A stretch of DNA of 35,028 nucleotides from an uncultured Psychroserpens sp. GTDB lineage: Bacteria; Bacteroidota; Bacteroidia; Flavobacteriales; Flavobacteriaceae. Location of the stretch: positions 1 through 35,028 of the forward strand of contig CAJQOA010000007.1 in assembly GCA_905479815.1 (NCBI GenBank), read 5' to 3'. Below the pieces are notes generated by a model. It made no database searches, had not been told where the DNA came from, and saw only the letters and a list, made by a program, of their open reading frames with translations. Every line of letters begins with the position of its first letter. Position 1 is the first letter of the stretch. A program made the translations under genes and the position numbers. Of the stretch, positions 14,676 to 22,487 are shown piece by piece.

Positions 14676-16844
14676 ATGGAAACTTACACTCAATATATAG
14701 AACTTATAAATGATTACCTCAATAATATACTCTCAAAAGAAGCACAAGCAGATTTTGAATCAAAGCTTAAAAGCGACTCAGTATTTAATACCATCTACCA
14801 AGAACATCTAGTGTTTGTAAACGGATTAGAGCGCATTGAAATTAAAGGCGATATCCAAAACGCAAAACATTCATATCACACAGAAAAATGGTTAAAAATT
14901 TCAGGGATTTCTATTCTAGTTATTGGCGCATTAGTGATGTTATATACTTTGGTTTTTAATACCTCGGAAATGGAACTAACTCCAAATTCTGATGCTTTAA
15001 ATACCATAATCATAGATTCTACATCTAGTTCAAAAACAACTACTCTTTCAGATGTTGAACCTATAGTAGATTCTATAATTAACACCAAAACCACAAAAGG
15101 CATACTGGGTATTACAACTCCAATTTCCGAAGAAAAATTGATTGCGAAAGCAAATTATAATCCGTTTCAAAAAGCACATCAAGTCCTAAGAATCAACACT
15201 CAAAATGACACTATAATTAGATGTAAAGAAGGCAGTGTTTTAAGAATTTCAAAAGGGGCTTTTGTTAATCGTAAAACAGGAAAATCTATTGTTGGAAACG
15301 TCGATATTAAGGTGACTGAATATTATAAATTATCAGACATCTTAATCGCCAATCTTTCTACCGTTTCTAATGGTCAACAATTAGAGACTGGAGGTATGCT
15401 TTTTATCGAGGCAACACAAGGTGCAACAGATTTAAAATTAAAAGACGATTCTCCTATTGACATTTCATTTCCGACGAGAAACAAAAAAGAGGGTATGCAA
15501 TTATTCACAGGAGAATGGACAAATAAGAACATCAATTGGTCACTTCAAAACATAGAGGAATTAGAAGAAATAGACCTTTACGAAGAGCATATAGACGTCC
15601 CTTTTAATGTGGTTGAAGAAGCTCCAATATTTCCTGGATGTGAGACTGAAAACACCAATGACGCTAGGAAAAAATGTATGAAGGAGGCTATTTCTAGTTT
15701 TGTGAATAGAAAATTTAATATAGGTGTTGCTAATAACTTAGGACTTTCTGGACTACAACGTATTAATTGTTATTTCAAAATTGACAAGGATGGAAATGTC
15801 GTTTTTATTCAGTCTAGAGCACCACATCCTAGATTGAGTGAAGAAGCAGATCGTGTTATTGGTCTATTGCCCAAAATGATTCCTGGAAAACAACGAGGTA
15901 AAGCTGTTAATGTGCCTTATGCTTTACCAATTCGTTTTAAAATTCAAGGAGAATCATCTACAAATCAATCTTCAAGACGAGTGAGTATGGATACTGTATC
16001 AACTGTTACTAGTATTGCTTTTGATCAAGAGCCTGCAGTAAGCCCTGTAGAAATGGATACCACTTATAATGCTAATCGAGGTATGGTTGAGTTTATTAGA
16101 GAAGTGATGCACGATAAAGATTTTCCTGTAGATTCTTTATTTATAAGCCAATGGGAGCAGTACAAAAAACAAAAGCTGATTAGAGGTATAAGCATAGAAA
16201 CGAAACCAAATTATATAGAAAGAGCCATCGTTTTAAGAAAACCATTACTTGAAATGGAGGGTAGTAAATTTAAGATTATAGATGGTGATTCTATCACTCG
16301 AGGTGGACATATTATTAGAGTACCATGGGATGAAAGTAAAATACCAACAACGACTCAAGTTATGACTATTGCTCCAAAACAACGATTTTCTGCAGGTACA
16401 GATGCAGTTACTGCAGAAGAGTTTGAATCTCGATTAGGTGATGTCGCAGATACTAGTATTTCCTCTAGAGATGCAGGATATTATATTCTAAAAACCTCTA
16501 ATCTAGGTTGGATTAATTGTGATCGTTTTATCAATGGTAGAACGACTCGTATCAAATACAAACTCAAAATAAAAAATGCTGATGGCGCGAGTATTAGTAT
16601 GGTTTTTAAATCTATAAACGCTGTGTTACCGAGCTGGTACACCAATGGTGTTTATGATTTTCAAACTGTTGGAGCTAATGAAAAAGTCGTTTTGGTTGCG
16701 ATTAAGCGAAAAAACGGAAAGCTCTATTATGATATGGTGGAGACGAAGACGAAAGCTAATCCACAATTAGATTTTAAGTTTAAAGAGGTTACAATTGAGG
16801 AACTTAAAGAAGAATTGGAGGGATTAAATAGCAACTTTAATTAA
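14676..16844 (+). CDS. anti-sigma-like membrane protein with internal TonB C-terminal domain
   Basis: A 722-residue protein with an unusual layout. Residues 1-70 are cytoplasmic and helical (METYTQYIELINDYLNN, then a SKEAQADFESKLKSDS segment), like Bacteroidota anti-sigma factors. One membrane helix follows at about 74-94. The periplasmic part holds a beta domain common in Bacteroidota (about 185-267, with GAFVNRKTGKSIVGNVDIKV and LETGGMLFIEA). Next is a domain nearly identical in plan to flavobacterial TonB energy-transducer C-termini (about 308-423, with EEAPIFPGCE, LGLSGLQRINCYFKIDKDGN, SRAPHPRL and LLPKMIPGKQRGKAVNVPY). A C-terminal region containing LGWINCDRF ends the protein. I chose ATG 14676; the longer frame from 14607 would overlap the sigma gene. 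Probably controls the adjacent sigma factor; inferred from position and layout. Confidence 0.75.
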   Translation: METYTQYIELINDYLNNILSKEAQADFESKLKSDSVFNTIYQEHLVFVNGLERIEIKGDIQNAKHSYHTEKWLKISGISILVIGALVMLYTLVFNTSEMELTPNSDALNTIIIDSTSSSKTTTLSDVEPIVDSIINTKTTKGILGITTPISEEKLIAKANYNPFQKAHQVLRINTQNDTIIRCKEGSVLRISKGAFVNRKTGKSIVGNVDIKVTEYYKLSDILIANLSTVSNGQQLETGGMLFIEATQGATDLKLKDDSPIDISFPTRNKKEGMQLFTGEWTNKNINWSLQNIEELEEIDLYEEHIDVPFNVVEEAPIFPGCETENTNDARKKCMKEAISSFVNRKFNIGVANNLGLSGLQRINCYFKIDKDGNVVFIQSRAPHPRLSEEADRVIGLLPKMIPGKQRGKAVNVPYALPIRFKIQGESSTNQSSRRVSMDTVSTVTSIAFDQEPAVSPVEMDTTYNANRGMVEFIREVMHDKDFPVDSLFISQWEQYKKQKLIRGISIETKPNYIERAIVLRKPLLEMEGSKFKIIDGDSITRGGHIIRVPWDESKIPTTTQVMTIAPKQRFSAGTDAVTAEEFESRLGDVADTSISSRDAGYYILKTSNLGWINCDRFINGRTTRIKYKLKIKNADGASISMVFKSINAVLPSWYTNGVYDFQTVGANEKVVLVAIKRKNGKLYYDMVETKTKANPQLDFKFKEVTIEELKEELEGLNSNFN

Positions 16845-16905
16845 TTTTTTCACTGAACTATGAATGATATTAGACTTCATTATAATTATAGAATAACGGA
16901 AAAAC

Positions 16906-18066
16906 TTAGCCTCTAAACAAAAAGAAGTCATCCTTCATGTCTTCTATCTGTGCATCTTCATTGGTAATGATATAATCAATAGCTTTAGTCGTGAATTCAT
17001 CACCTTTTGAAGTTAAAGACACGATCTTATGATTTATTACAATCATATTATTTTTTAAAGCTAATTCTAAAACGGTTTTAGAACGTACTTTTTGCCAATT
17101 AATATGCTCATTAAGATGATTAACATGACGTTCGTTTTCTTCATCATGATTTTTTAAATGCAATAAAAAGGTGAGTAATGAGACTTCAATGCGTTGTTGC
17201 TTTTCTCTATAAAGCACTGCAATAACGCCTTTATTTGGCGCAAATAAATAGACTAATAAAAACAAAAGTCCAAGCACTGTTGATATTGATCCTGCAATTG
17301 AAGCATCTAATCCATGTGCCAGCCAATATCCTGAAATAGCGCTAAAAATTCCGAAGACAATAGAAAATATGAGCATTTTCTTTAAATCGGTGGTCAATAA
17401 ATAGGCAGTAGCTGCTGGAGCAATCATGAGAGCTACTACTAAAATAGCACCTACTGCGTCAAAAGCACCTACTGTTGTTATGGATGACACGGTCATTAAT
17501 CCGTAATGAATAATAACTGGTGAAAACCCTAATGAGGCTGCCAAACCTTTATCAAACGTACTTAGTTTTAATTCTTTAAAAAAGGCCAATAATAATACAA
17601 TCGTGATGATGAGAATACTGCCAATAACCCAAAGGGATTTTGGACCAACATCAACACCAGAAATTAATAAACGATCAAAAGGCGCTAAAGCTAATTCACC
17701 AACTAAAACGGCGTCAATATCCAAATGCACATCATTCGCTTTTTTAGCAATCATCAAAACACCAATACTAAATAAGACAGGAAACACTAACCCAATGGCA
17801 GTATCTTCTTTCACTAACCCTGTTTTTTGAATATACTCAACCAAAACCACCGTAATTACACCTGTTAAAGCTGCTAATAATATTAATAATGGTGAATTTA
17901 AATCTTGAGTGATAAAAAACCCAACAACGATTCCTGGTAATATAGAATGGCTAATAGCATCGCTTATCATGGCCATTTTCCGGAGTACTAAAAACGTACC
18001 TGGAATAGCACAAGCAATAGCTACCAAACTCGCAATAAGTTGTATTTCTATTTGTGCGTTACTCAT
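16906..18066 (-). CDS. metal ABC transporter permease with C-terminal winged-helix-like tail
   Basis: A 386-residue inner-membrane permease of the ABC-3 (ZnuB/MntB/TroC) family with about eight membrane helices (residues 1-285), including the family-typical LRKMAMISDAISHSILPGI near the N-terminus and GAILVVALMIAPAATAYLL. A cytoplasmic tail of about 100 residues (290-386), absent from ordinary ZnuB, looks like a winged helix: helices, then NNMIVINHKIVSLTSKGDEF, where LTxxG marks the wing as in DtxR-type repressors. It is the last gene of the metal operon. Its start overlaps the previous permease stop by eight bases, implying coupled translation. Confidence 0.9.
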   Translation of the reverse strand: MSNAQIEIQLIASLVAIACAIPGTFLVLRKMAMISDAISHSILPGIVVGFFITQDLNSPLLILLAALTGVITVVLVEYIQKTGLVKEDTAIGLVFPVLFSIGVLMIAKKANDVHLDIDAVLVGELALAPFDRLLISGVDVGPKSLWVIGSILIITIVLLLAFFKELKLSTFDKGLAASLGFSPVIIHYGLMTVSSITTVGAFDAVGAILVVALMIAPAATAYLLTTDLKKMLIFSIVFGIFSAISGYWLAHGLDASIAGSISTVLGLLFLLVYLFAPNKGVIAVLYREKQQRIEVSLLTFLLHLKNHDEENERHVNHLNEHINWQKVRSKTVLELALKNNMIVINHKIVSLTSKGDEFTTKAIDYIITNEDAQIEDMKDDFFLFRG

Positions 18067-19186
18067 CGTTTCTAGTTAATTGGTTATATAAATTTAAAGC
18101 CGATTTAAAACCCTCGTCAGTCAAACTCCAGGTGGATCCTTTTAAAGTCACGTAATCTTTCTCAACTAGCTTTTTAAGAGTCCCTTTGGTATAGCCTTGA
18201 AAACTATTCAAAATTTTAATTTCGTGCGGATGCGAAATATCATCATGCGTTTCTGCAATGTTATACATGAAGGCCAAAGTTTTGTGTAGTTCTAAATCAC
18301 GACGATTTTTTATAAATCGTATTTGTTTAAATAGTAAACCTCGACTTGGAGAAAATATAAACGATATTAATACAAAAACAGCTGCAACCAACACAATCAC
18401 AGGACCTGTAGACAAATTGTTTTGACTGGCACTAATTGCTGTTCCGAAAACTCCAGAAAATGCTCCAAAAATCGCAGCTAAAAACACCATGGTTGCCAAA
18501 CTGTTAGTCCATTGTCTTGCTGCAGCTGCAGGCGCTAGAAGCATAGCACTCATAAGTACGACACCTACGGTTTGTAATCCTAATACAATGGCTAAAACAA
18601 TGAAACTCGTAATTAATATGTCTATAGCTTTGGTATTAAAGCCAAGTGTTTTGGCGTAATCTTTATCGAAGAGTAAAATTTTAAATTCTTTCCAAAATAA
18701 GAGCAATACAAATAGGCAAATCCCGGTGACAATTGCCATCATCCAAACATCACTCTCTACAAGCGTTGCTGCTTGACCAAATAAATATTTATCTAATCCT
18801 GCTTGATTAGCATTAGGTTGCTTTTGTATAAATGTGAGTAAGAGCATTCCGAAACCAAAAAACAAAGACAAAATTAACCCAAGCGCAGTATCAGATTTGA
18901 GGTGTGTTTTTGTGACAATACCTCTAATCCAGAAGGTTCCAATCAACCCACTTACCAATGCACCCAACAATAATGTGTTACTATCTTTTGCACCAGTAAT
19001 CAAAAATGAAATAGCTATTCCTGGAAGTGCAGCATGCGAAATAGCATCTCCTAAAAGACTTTGTTTTCGAAGTACAGCAAAGCTCCCTAACATACCAGTT
19101 ACAGCACCAAGAATTGCAGTTCCTAATGTGATGGTTCGTAAGGTATAGTCTGTAAAAACTAAAGAAAAATAGTCTTGAATATCCAT
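18059..19186 (-). CDS. metal ABC transporter permease with C-terminal winged-helix-like tail
   Basis: A 375-residue ABC-3 family permease (membrane part about 1-285), with LRKQSLLGDAISHAALPGIA and a VVLMSAMLLAPAAAARQW segment typical of manganese/zinc/iron permeases. The C-terminal 85 residues form a predicted winged helix: THDDISHPHEIKILNSF, recognition-helix-like TKGTLKKLVEKDYVTL, and wing WSLTDEGFKSALN. The last string closely parallels LQLTEKGTKMALN in the operon's own DtxR-type repressor. The start codon overlaps the ATPase stop as TAATG. It presumably forms a heterodimer with the downstream permease. Confidence 0.9.
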   Translation of the reverse strand: MDIQDYFSLVFTDYTLRTITLGTAILGAVTGMLGSFAVLRKQSLLGDAISHAALPGIAISFLITGAKDSNTLLLGALVSGLIGTFWIRGIVTKTHLKSDTALGLILSLFFGFGMLLLTFIQKQPNANQAGLDKYLFGQAATLVESDVWMMAIVTGICLFVLLLFWKEFKILLFDKDYAKTLGFNTKAIDILITSFIVLAIVLGLQTVGVVLMSAMLLAPAAAARQWTNSLATMVFLAAIFGAFSGVFGTAISASQNNLSTGPVIVLVAAVFVLISFIFSPSRGLLFKQIRFIKNRRDLELHKTLAFMYNIAETHDDISHPHEIKILNSFQGYTKGTLKKLVEKDYVTLKGSTWSLTDEGFKSALNLYNQLTRNDE

Positions 19187-19923
19187 TATTCTTGTATACT
19201 CACTTTATAATTAATTCCGTAGGTTTTTGTTAAGTTGTCATCGTTAAATATATCCTTAACTGGACCTGTCGCTATTTTTTTGACATTTAAAAACGTTACC
19301 CAATCAAAATATTCGGGAACGGTTTGTAAATCATGATGAACAACGATTACTGTTTTTCCTGATTTTCGTAATTCTTTTAAAATATTAATGATTGCAATTT
19401 CTGTAGTGGCATCGACACCTTGAAACGGTTCATCCATAAAATAGATAGAAGCATCTTGCACTAAAGCACGTGCTAAAAATATACGTTGTTGTTGACCACC
19501 AGACAGTTGACTTATTTGTCTGCTTTTAAAAGGTAACATTCCTACTTTTTCAAGGGCTTCTAAAGCCGCTTTCTTTTGTTTTTGTCGCGGACGTTTAATC
19601 CAGCCTAAACTCCCATAAGTTCCCATCGTCACCACATCTAATGCTGTTGTTGGGAAATCCCAATCCACACTTCCTTTTTGTGGTACGTAGGCTACTAATG
19701 AACGCTGTTTATCGTAAGATTTACCATAGATAGACACACTGCCTGCAATAGGTTTTAATATTCCTAAAACAGATTTAATTAGTGTAGATTTTCCTGCACC
19801 ATTTGGCCCAACTATAGCCATCAATACGCCTTCTGGAATTTCTAAGTCAATATCCCAAAGTACCGGCTTGTAATTATAAGCTACAGTTAAATCATCTATT
19901 TTTACTGCGATTTTATTACTCAT
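19186..19923 (-). CDS. metal ABC transporter ATP-binding protein
   Basis: A 245-residue ABC ATPase of the manganese/zinc/iron uptake group, powering the two permeases. Walker A is GPNGAGKST (39-47), the Q-loop region is [15 protein letters not shown], the signature is LSGGQQQR, Walker B is [10 protein letters not shown], and the switch histidine is in VVHHDLQ. The AYVPQ and DWDFP strings are characteristic of metal-type ATPases such as MntB/TroB. It overlaps both neighbours by one base (TAATG at each junction), so the operon is tightly coupled. Confidence 0.95.
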   Translation of the reverse strand: MSNKIAVKIDDLTVAYNYKPVLWDIDLEIPEGVLMAIVGPNGAGKSTLIKSVLGILKPIAGSVSIYGKSYDKQRSLVAYVPQKGSVDWDFPTTALDVVTMGTYGSLGWIKRPRQKQKKAALEALEKVGMLPFKSRQISQLSGGQQQRIFLARALVQDASIYFMDEPFQGVDATTEIAIINILKELRKSGKTVIVVHHDLQTVPEYFDWVTFLNVKKIATGPVKDIFNDDNLTKTYGINYKVSIQE

Positions 19924-20834
19924 TATTTTAAAGCATTTACAATTGTGTTGACGTTATACTCAAACATTCCAACATAAGTCCCTTCTTCAGTTCCTGCATT
20001 TCCTAAAGCATCAGAGTACAATGTGCCTCCAATTTCAACATCGTGCCCTTTAGAATTTACTGCAGCTTGCAAAGCTTCAATTGTTCTTTTAGGAACTGAA
20101 CTCTCTACAAAAACAGCTTTGATGTTTTTTTCGATAATAAAGGCAGATAGTTTCTGTACATCTTGAACACCTGCTTCTGTAGCAGTTGACAATCCTTGTA
20201 AGCCTACAACTTCAAAGTCATATGCTTTTCCGAAGTAATTAAATGCATCATGCGCTGTTACTAATATTCTTTTTTCCTTCGGAAGCGTCTCGATAGTCGC
20301 CTTTATTTTAGACTGTAATTCGTTCAGTTTAGCTAAATATTTTGTTTCGTTAGCTTTAAAATTATCTGCATTTTCAGGATTTTTTTCTGAAAGTACTTGT
20401 GTCACCTTTTGAGCAAATTGCTTGAAGTAATTAATATCAAACCATACATGAGGATCATAATTGGATGCAAAATAGTCGGATCCAATCAATGTACTTTTAT
20501 CTAGTTCTTCACCTAAAGCAATTGGTGTTTTCGTAGCACTTCCCATCTTTTCAAACACCTCAACGAGCTTCCCTTCCAAATGCAAACCGTTATAAAAAAT
20601 CACATTGGCATCAACTAATTTAGTGACGTCCCCTTCACTAGCTTTATAAAGGTGTGGATCTACTCCGCTGCCCATCAATCCTTGAAGATTCACATAATCT
20701 CCTCCAATGTTTTTTACCAAATCGGTAATCATTGACGTTGTGGTAACGACGTTTAATTTTCCGTTAGTATTAGTTTCGTTTTTACAACTGAAAATAGTTA
20801 CTAAAACGAAAACTATAAGCATGTTCTTTTTCAT
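19923..20834 (-). CDS. metal ABC transporter substrate-binding lipoprotein (TroA/ZnuA-like)
   Basis: A 303-residue cluster A-I solute-binding protein. The lipobox ends at C17 (TIFSC), so it is a periplasmic lipoprotein. The four ligand positions are visible: H61 (VDPHLYKAS), H129 (DPHVWFD), H195 ([10 protein letters not shown]) and D275 (LYSDALG). This His-His-His-Asp set resembles TroA of Treponema. MntC/PsaA have Glu at the third position, and zinc-specific ZnuA proteins also carry a His-rich loop, which is absent here. The metal is therefore manganese, zinc or iron, not decided by sequence. The start lies five bases after the outer-membrane gene stop. Confidence 0.93.
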   Translation of the reverse strand: MKKNMLIVFVLVTIFSCKNETNTNGKLNVVTTTSMITDLVKNIGGDYVNLQGLMGSGVDPHLYKASEGDVTKLVDANVIFYNGLHLEGKLVEVFEKMGSATKTPIALGEELDKSTLIGSDYFASNYDPHVWFDINYFKQFAQKVTQVLSEKNPENADNFKANETKYLAKLNELQSKIKATIETLPKEKRILVTAHDAFNYFGKAYDFEVVGLQGLSTATEAGVQDVQKLSAFIIEKNIKAVFVESSVPKRTIEALQAAVNSKGHDVEIGGTLYSDALGNAGTEEGTYVGMFEYNVNTIVNALK

Positions 20835-20839
20835 AATAT

Positions 20840-21697
20840 TTATTTTGTAGGTATTCTAAAACTCGCACCTAGACCTAATAAAAGGTCTTGTCCTTTGGTA
20901 ATACTTGTTCCGAAGTATGCATCTAATTGTAAATCATTTGAGACTAAATACGTAAATCCTGCATCCCAGTAATGATTAGCAGTACTATCTTCTGGCAAAT
21001 CGCCATAAAGCTCAGCGTACATACCAAACCTATCTGTAAAACTATAACCGTAAGCTACTGTATAAATAGCTGCAGCTTCTGGAGAATCATTCCCCCATTG
21101 TCCACCAAGGTTATAGGCTATACTAGATTTCTCACTTAACGTATGAGAAAAAGCAAATCTAAAATCAACTGCAGTAGTTTCTGGACGGTAATCTTGTCCT
21201 GCAGAAAATATAGGAAACACATGACCTATTAAGGCAATCTCTGGCATCCCATTTTTTTCTTCGGAAATATCAATTTTCACACCTAATAATAATGGTGACA
21301 ATCCACTTGTGACATTATCTAATCTATTTCCATTAATCGTTGTTACACCTTCTACAAAATCCCAACCTATTCGTAATTCTATATTATCAAGAATACCGTA
21401 ACGCAAAAGTGTTGTATTGAAAGTATACGCTTCAGATGTGATAGTGTTATCTTTAAAAGACTCGTACAAACCTCCTGTTTCTATTTGAAAAACACCTTTT
21501 CCTACTGTTGATGATGCTTCTGTTGCATCTGGTCTATCTGTTATTAACGCATCGTAAACAATTTCGATACATTCAATAATGACGCCTTCAGCAATTTCTT
21601 CTTTGGGTATATCTAGTTTTTCAGGTATATCTTCCTGACCGAAAATTAATCCAGAATATAACAATGCTATAAGTAGGAATATATTTTTAATTCTCAT
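20840..21697 (-). CDS. outer-membrane beta-barrel protein (Phenol_MetA_deg-like) in the metal operon
   Basis: A protein of about 285 residues with a signal peptide (MRIKNIFLLIALLYSGLIFG then Q) and a barrel of alternating strands. The ALITDRPDATEASSTVGKG opening and the following GVFQIETGGLYE, RYGILDNIELRIGWDFV and TAVDFRFAFSHTL strands resemble the Phenol_MetA_deg/transporter-like barrel family, whose substrates are mostly unproven. It is cotranscribed between the metal-responsive repressor and the binding protein, suggesting an outer-membrane step for metal entry or siderophore-free uptake; inferred. The start overlaps the repressor stop by 11 bases if ATG 21697 is used; ATG 21703 or 21727 are alternatives. 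Confidence 0.8.
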   Translation of the reverse strand: MRIKNIFLLIALLYSGLIFGQEDIPEKLDIPKEEIAEGVIIECIEIVYDALITDRPDATEASSTVGKGVFQIETGGLYESFKDNTITSEAYTFNTTLLRYGILDNIELRIGWDFVEGVTTINGNRLDNVTSGLSPLLLGVKIDISEEKNGMPEIALIGHVFPIFSAGQDYRPETTAVDFRFAFSHTLSEKSSIAYNLGGQWGNDSPEAAAIYTVAYGYSFTDRFGMYAELYGDLPEDSTANHYWDAGFTYLVSNDLQLDAYFGTSITKGQDLLLGLGASFRIPTK

Positions 21698-22343
21698 CGA
21701 CATAAATAATTTTAGTGAAATCTTCATTCAAAACAATGCTATTTGATCCAATAGAAATTTGAGTCATTTTGTTACTAATAAACTGTTTTGAAACGGTTAC
21801 TATATTTCTATATTTAATTTCGTTTTGTGCACAAAAATCAAAGAATTCTTTATCATCACTCAACAATCTAGAAATGATATATGTTTTCCCTTCTGTTGCT
21901 TCAGCTAGTGAAATAGACGTATCTTCAGTAGTGATTTCTCCGTCTGCATTTGGTATAGGGTCACCATGAGGATCAAACTTTGGGTGACCTAAATAAGCAC
22001 TTATTTTATCGGCTAACAAATCTGAAGTTTGATGCTCTAGAAGTTCTGCTTCGCGGTGAATATCATGCAATGACATATCAAACATCTTAAACAGAAATGA
22101 TTCCCAGAGGCGATGTTTTCTCACCACATTAAGTGCCATTTTAGTACCCTTTTCTGTGAGTTGAAGTTTTTGATACTTTTCGTAATTAACCAAATCTTTC
22201 ACTGCTAATTTCTTAGCCATATCTGTTGCCGCTGCATTAGATATCCCAAGCTTTTTGGCAATATTGCCTGGCTTAGTATCTTTAATATCGTGATTATCAT
22301 TATTGTAAATTGCTTTTACAAAGTTCTCAATCGCTACAGACAT
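21687..22343 (-). CDS. DtxR/MntR-family metal-dependent repressor
   Basis: A 218-residue three-domain repressor: winged helix (1-72), dimerisation/metal domain (about 73-140) and a C-terminal FeoA/SH3-like domain (about 145-215). Metal residues align with DtxR: H77, E81 and H96 (site 1), then E100, E103 and H104. The DtxR Cys102 position is Glu, as in manganese-sensing MntR, but the N-terminal MntR Asp is Asn-7 here. Sensing of Mn or Fe is likely; which one is open. First gene of a six-gene uptake operon, so it is probably autoregulated and represses uptake when metal is sufficient. A palindrome at 22365-22380 lies just after its -7 box. Confidence 0.92.
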   Translation of the reverse strand: MSVAIENFVKAIYNNDNHDIKDTKPGNIAKKLGISNAAATDMAKKLAVKDLVNYEKYQKLQLTEKGTKMALNVVRKHRLWESFLFKMFDMSLHDIHREAELLEHQTSDLLADKISAYLGHPKFDPHGDPIPNADGEITTEDTSISLAEATEGKTYIISRLLSDDKEFFDFCAQNEIKYRNIVTVSKQFISNKMTQISIGSNSIVLNEDFTKIIYVDEN

Positions 22344-22364
22344 TTTTAATTGCTTTAATTAATT

Positions 22365-22380
22365 TTTAAGTATGCTTAAA
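22365..22380. promoter_or_regulatory. candidate operator of the metal regulator
   Basis: Near-palindrome with TTTAAG and CTTAAA arms around TATG, seven bases downstream of the -7 box, covering the expected transcription start of the repressor operon. Thirteen of its 16 positions recur at 27478-27493 in the feoA promoter. The form (AT-rich, 6-base arms) suits a DtxR/MntR-type dimer. Confidence 0.6.
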
Positions 22381-22387
22381 TTTTTTA

Positions 22388-22418
22388 CAAATGTAACTAA
22401 AATTCGACATTACATCAA
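22388..22418 (-). promoter_or_regulatory. promoter of the metal-transport operon
   Basis: Minus strand: TTG (22418-22416), 20 bases, TACATTTG (22395-22388), a full -7 match. The start site should fall near 22381, inside or next to the operator-like palindrome. Confidence 0.55.
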
Positions 22419-22487
22419 TAAGATTTTGAAATTAGGACTACTTTCTTATAATTGTTAACTTAACACATCCTTAAAATTCATAAATAT

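Noticed and set aside
18834-19148. Plus-strand ORF of 104 codons
   Set aside because: Antisense shadow of the permease gene; low-complexity composition and no recognisable domain.
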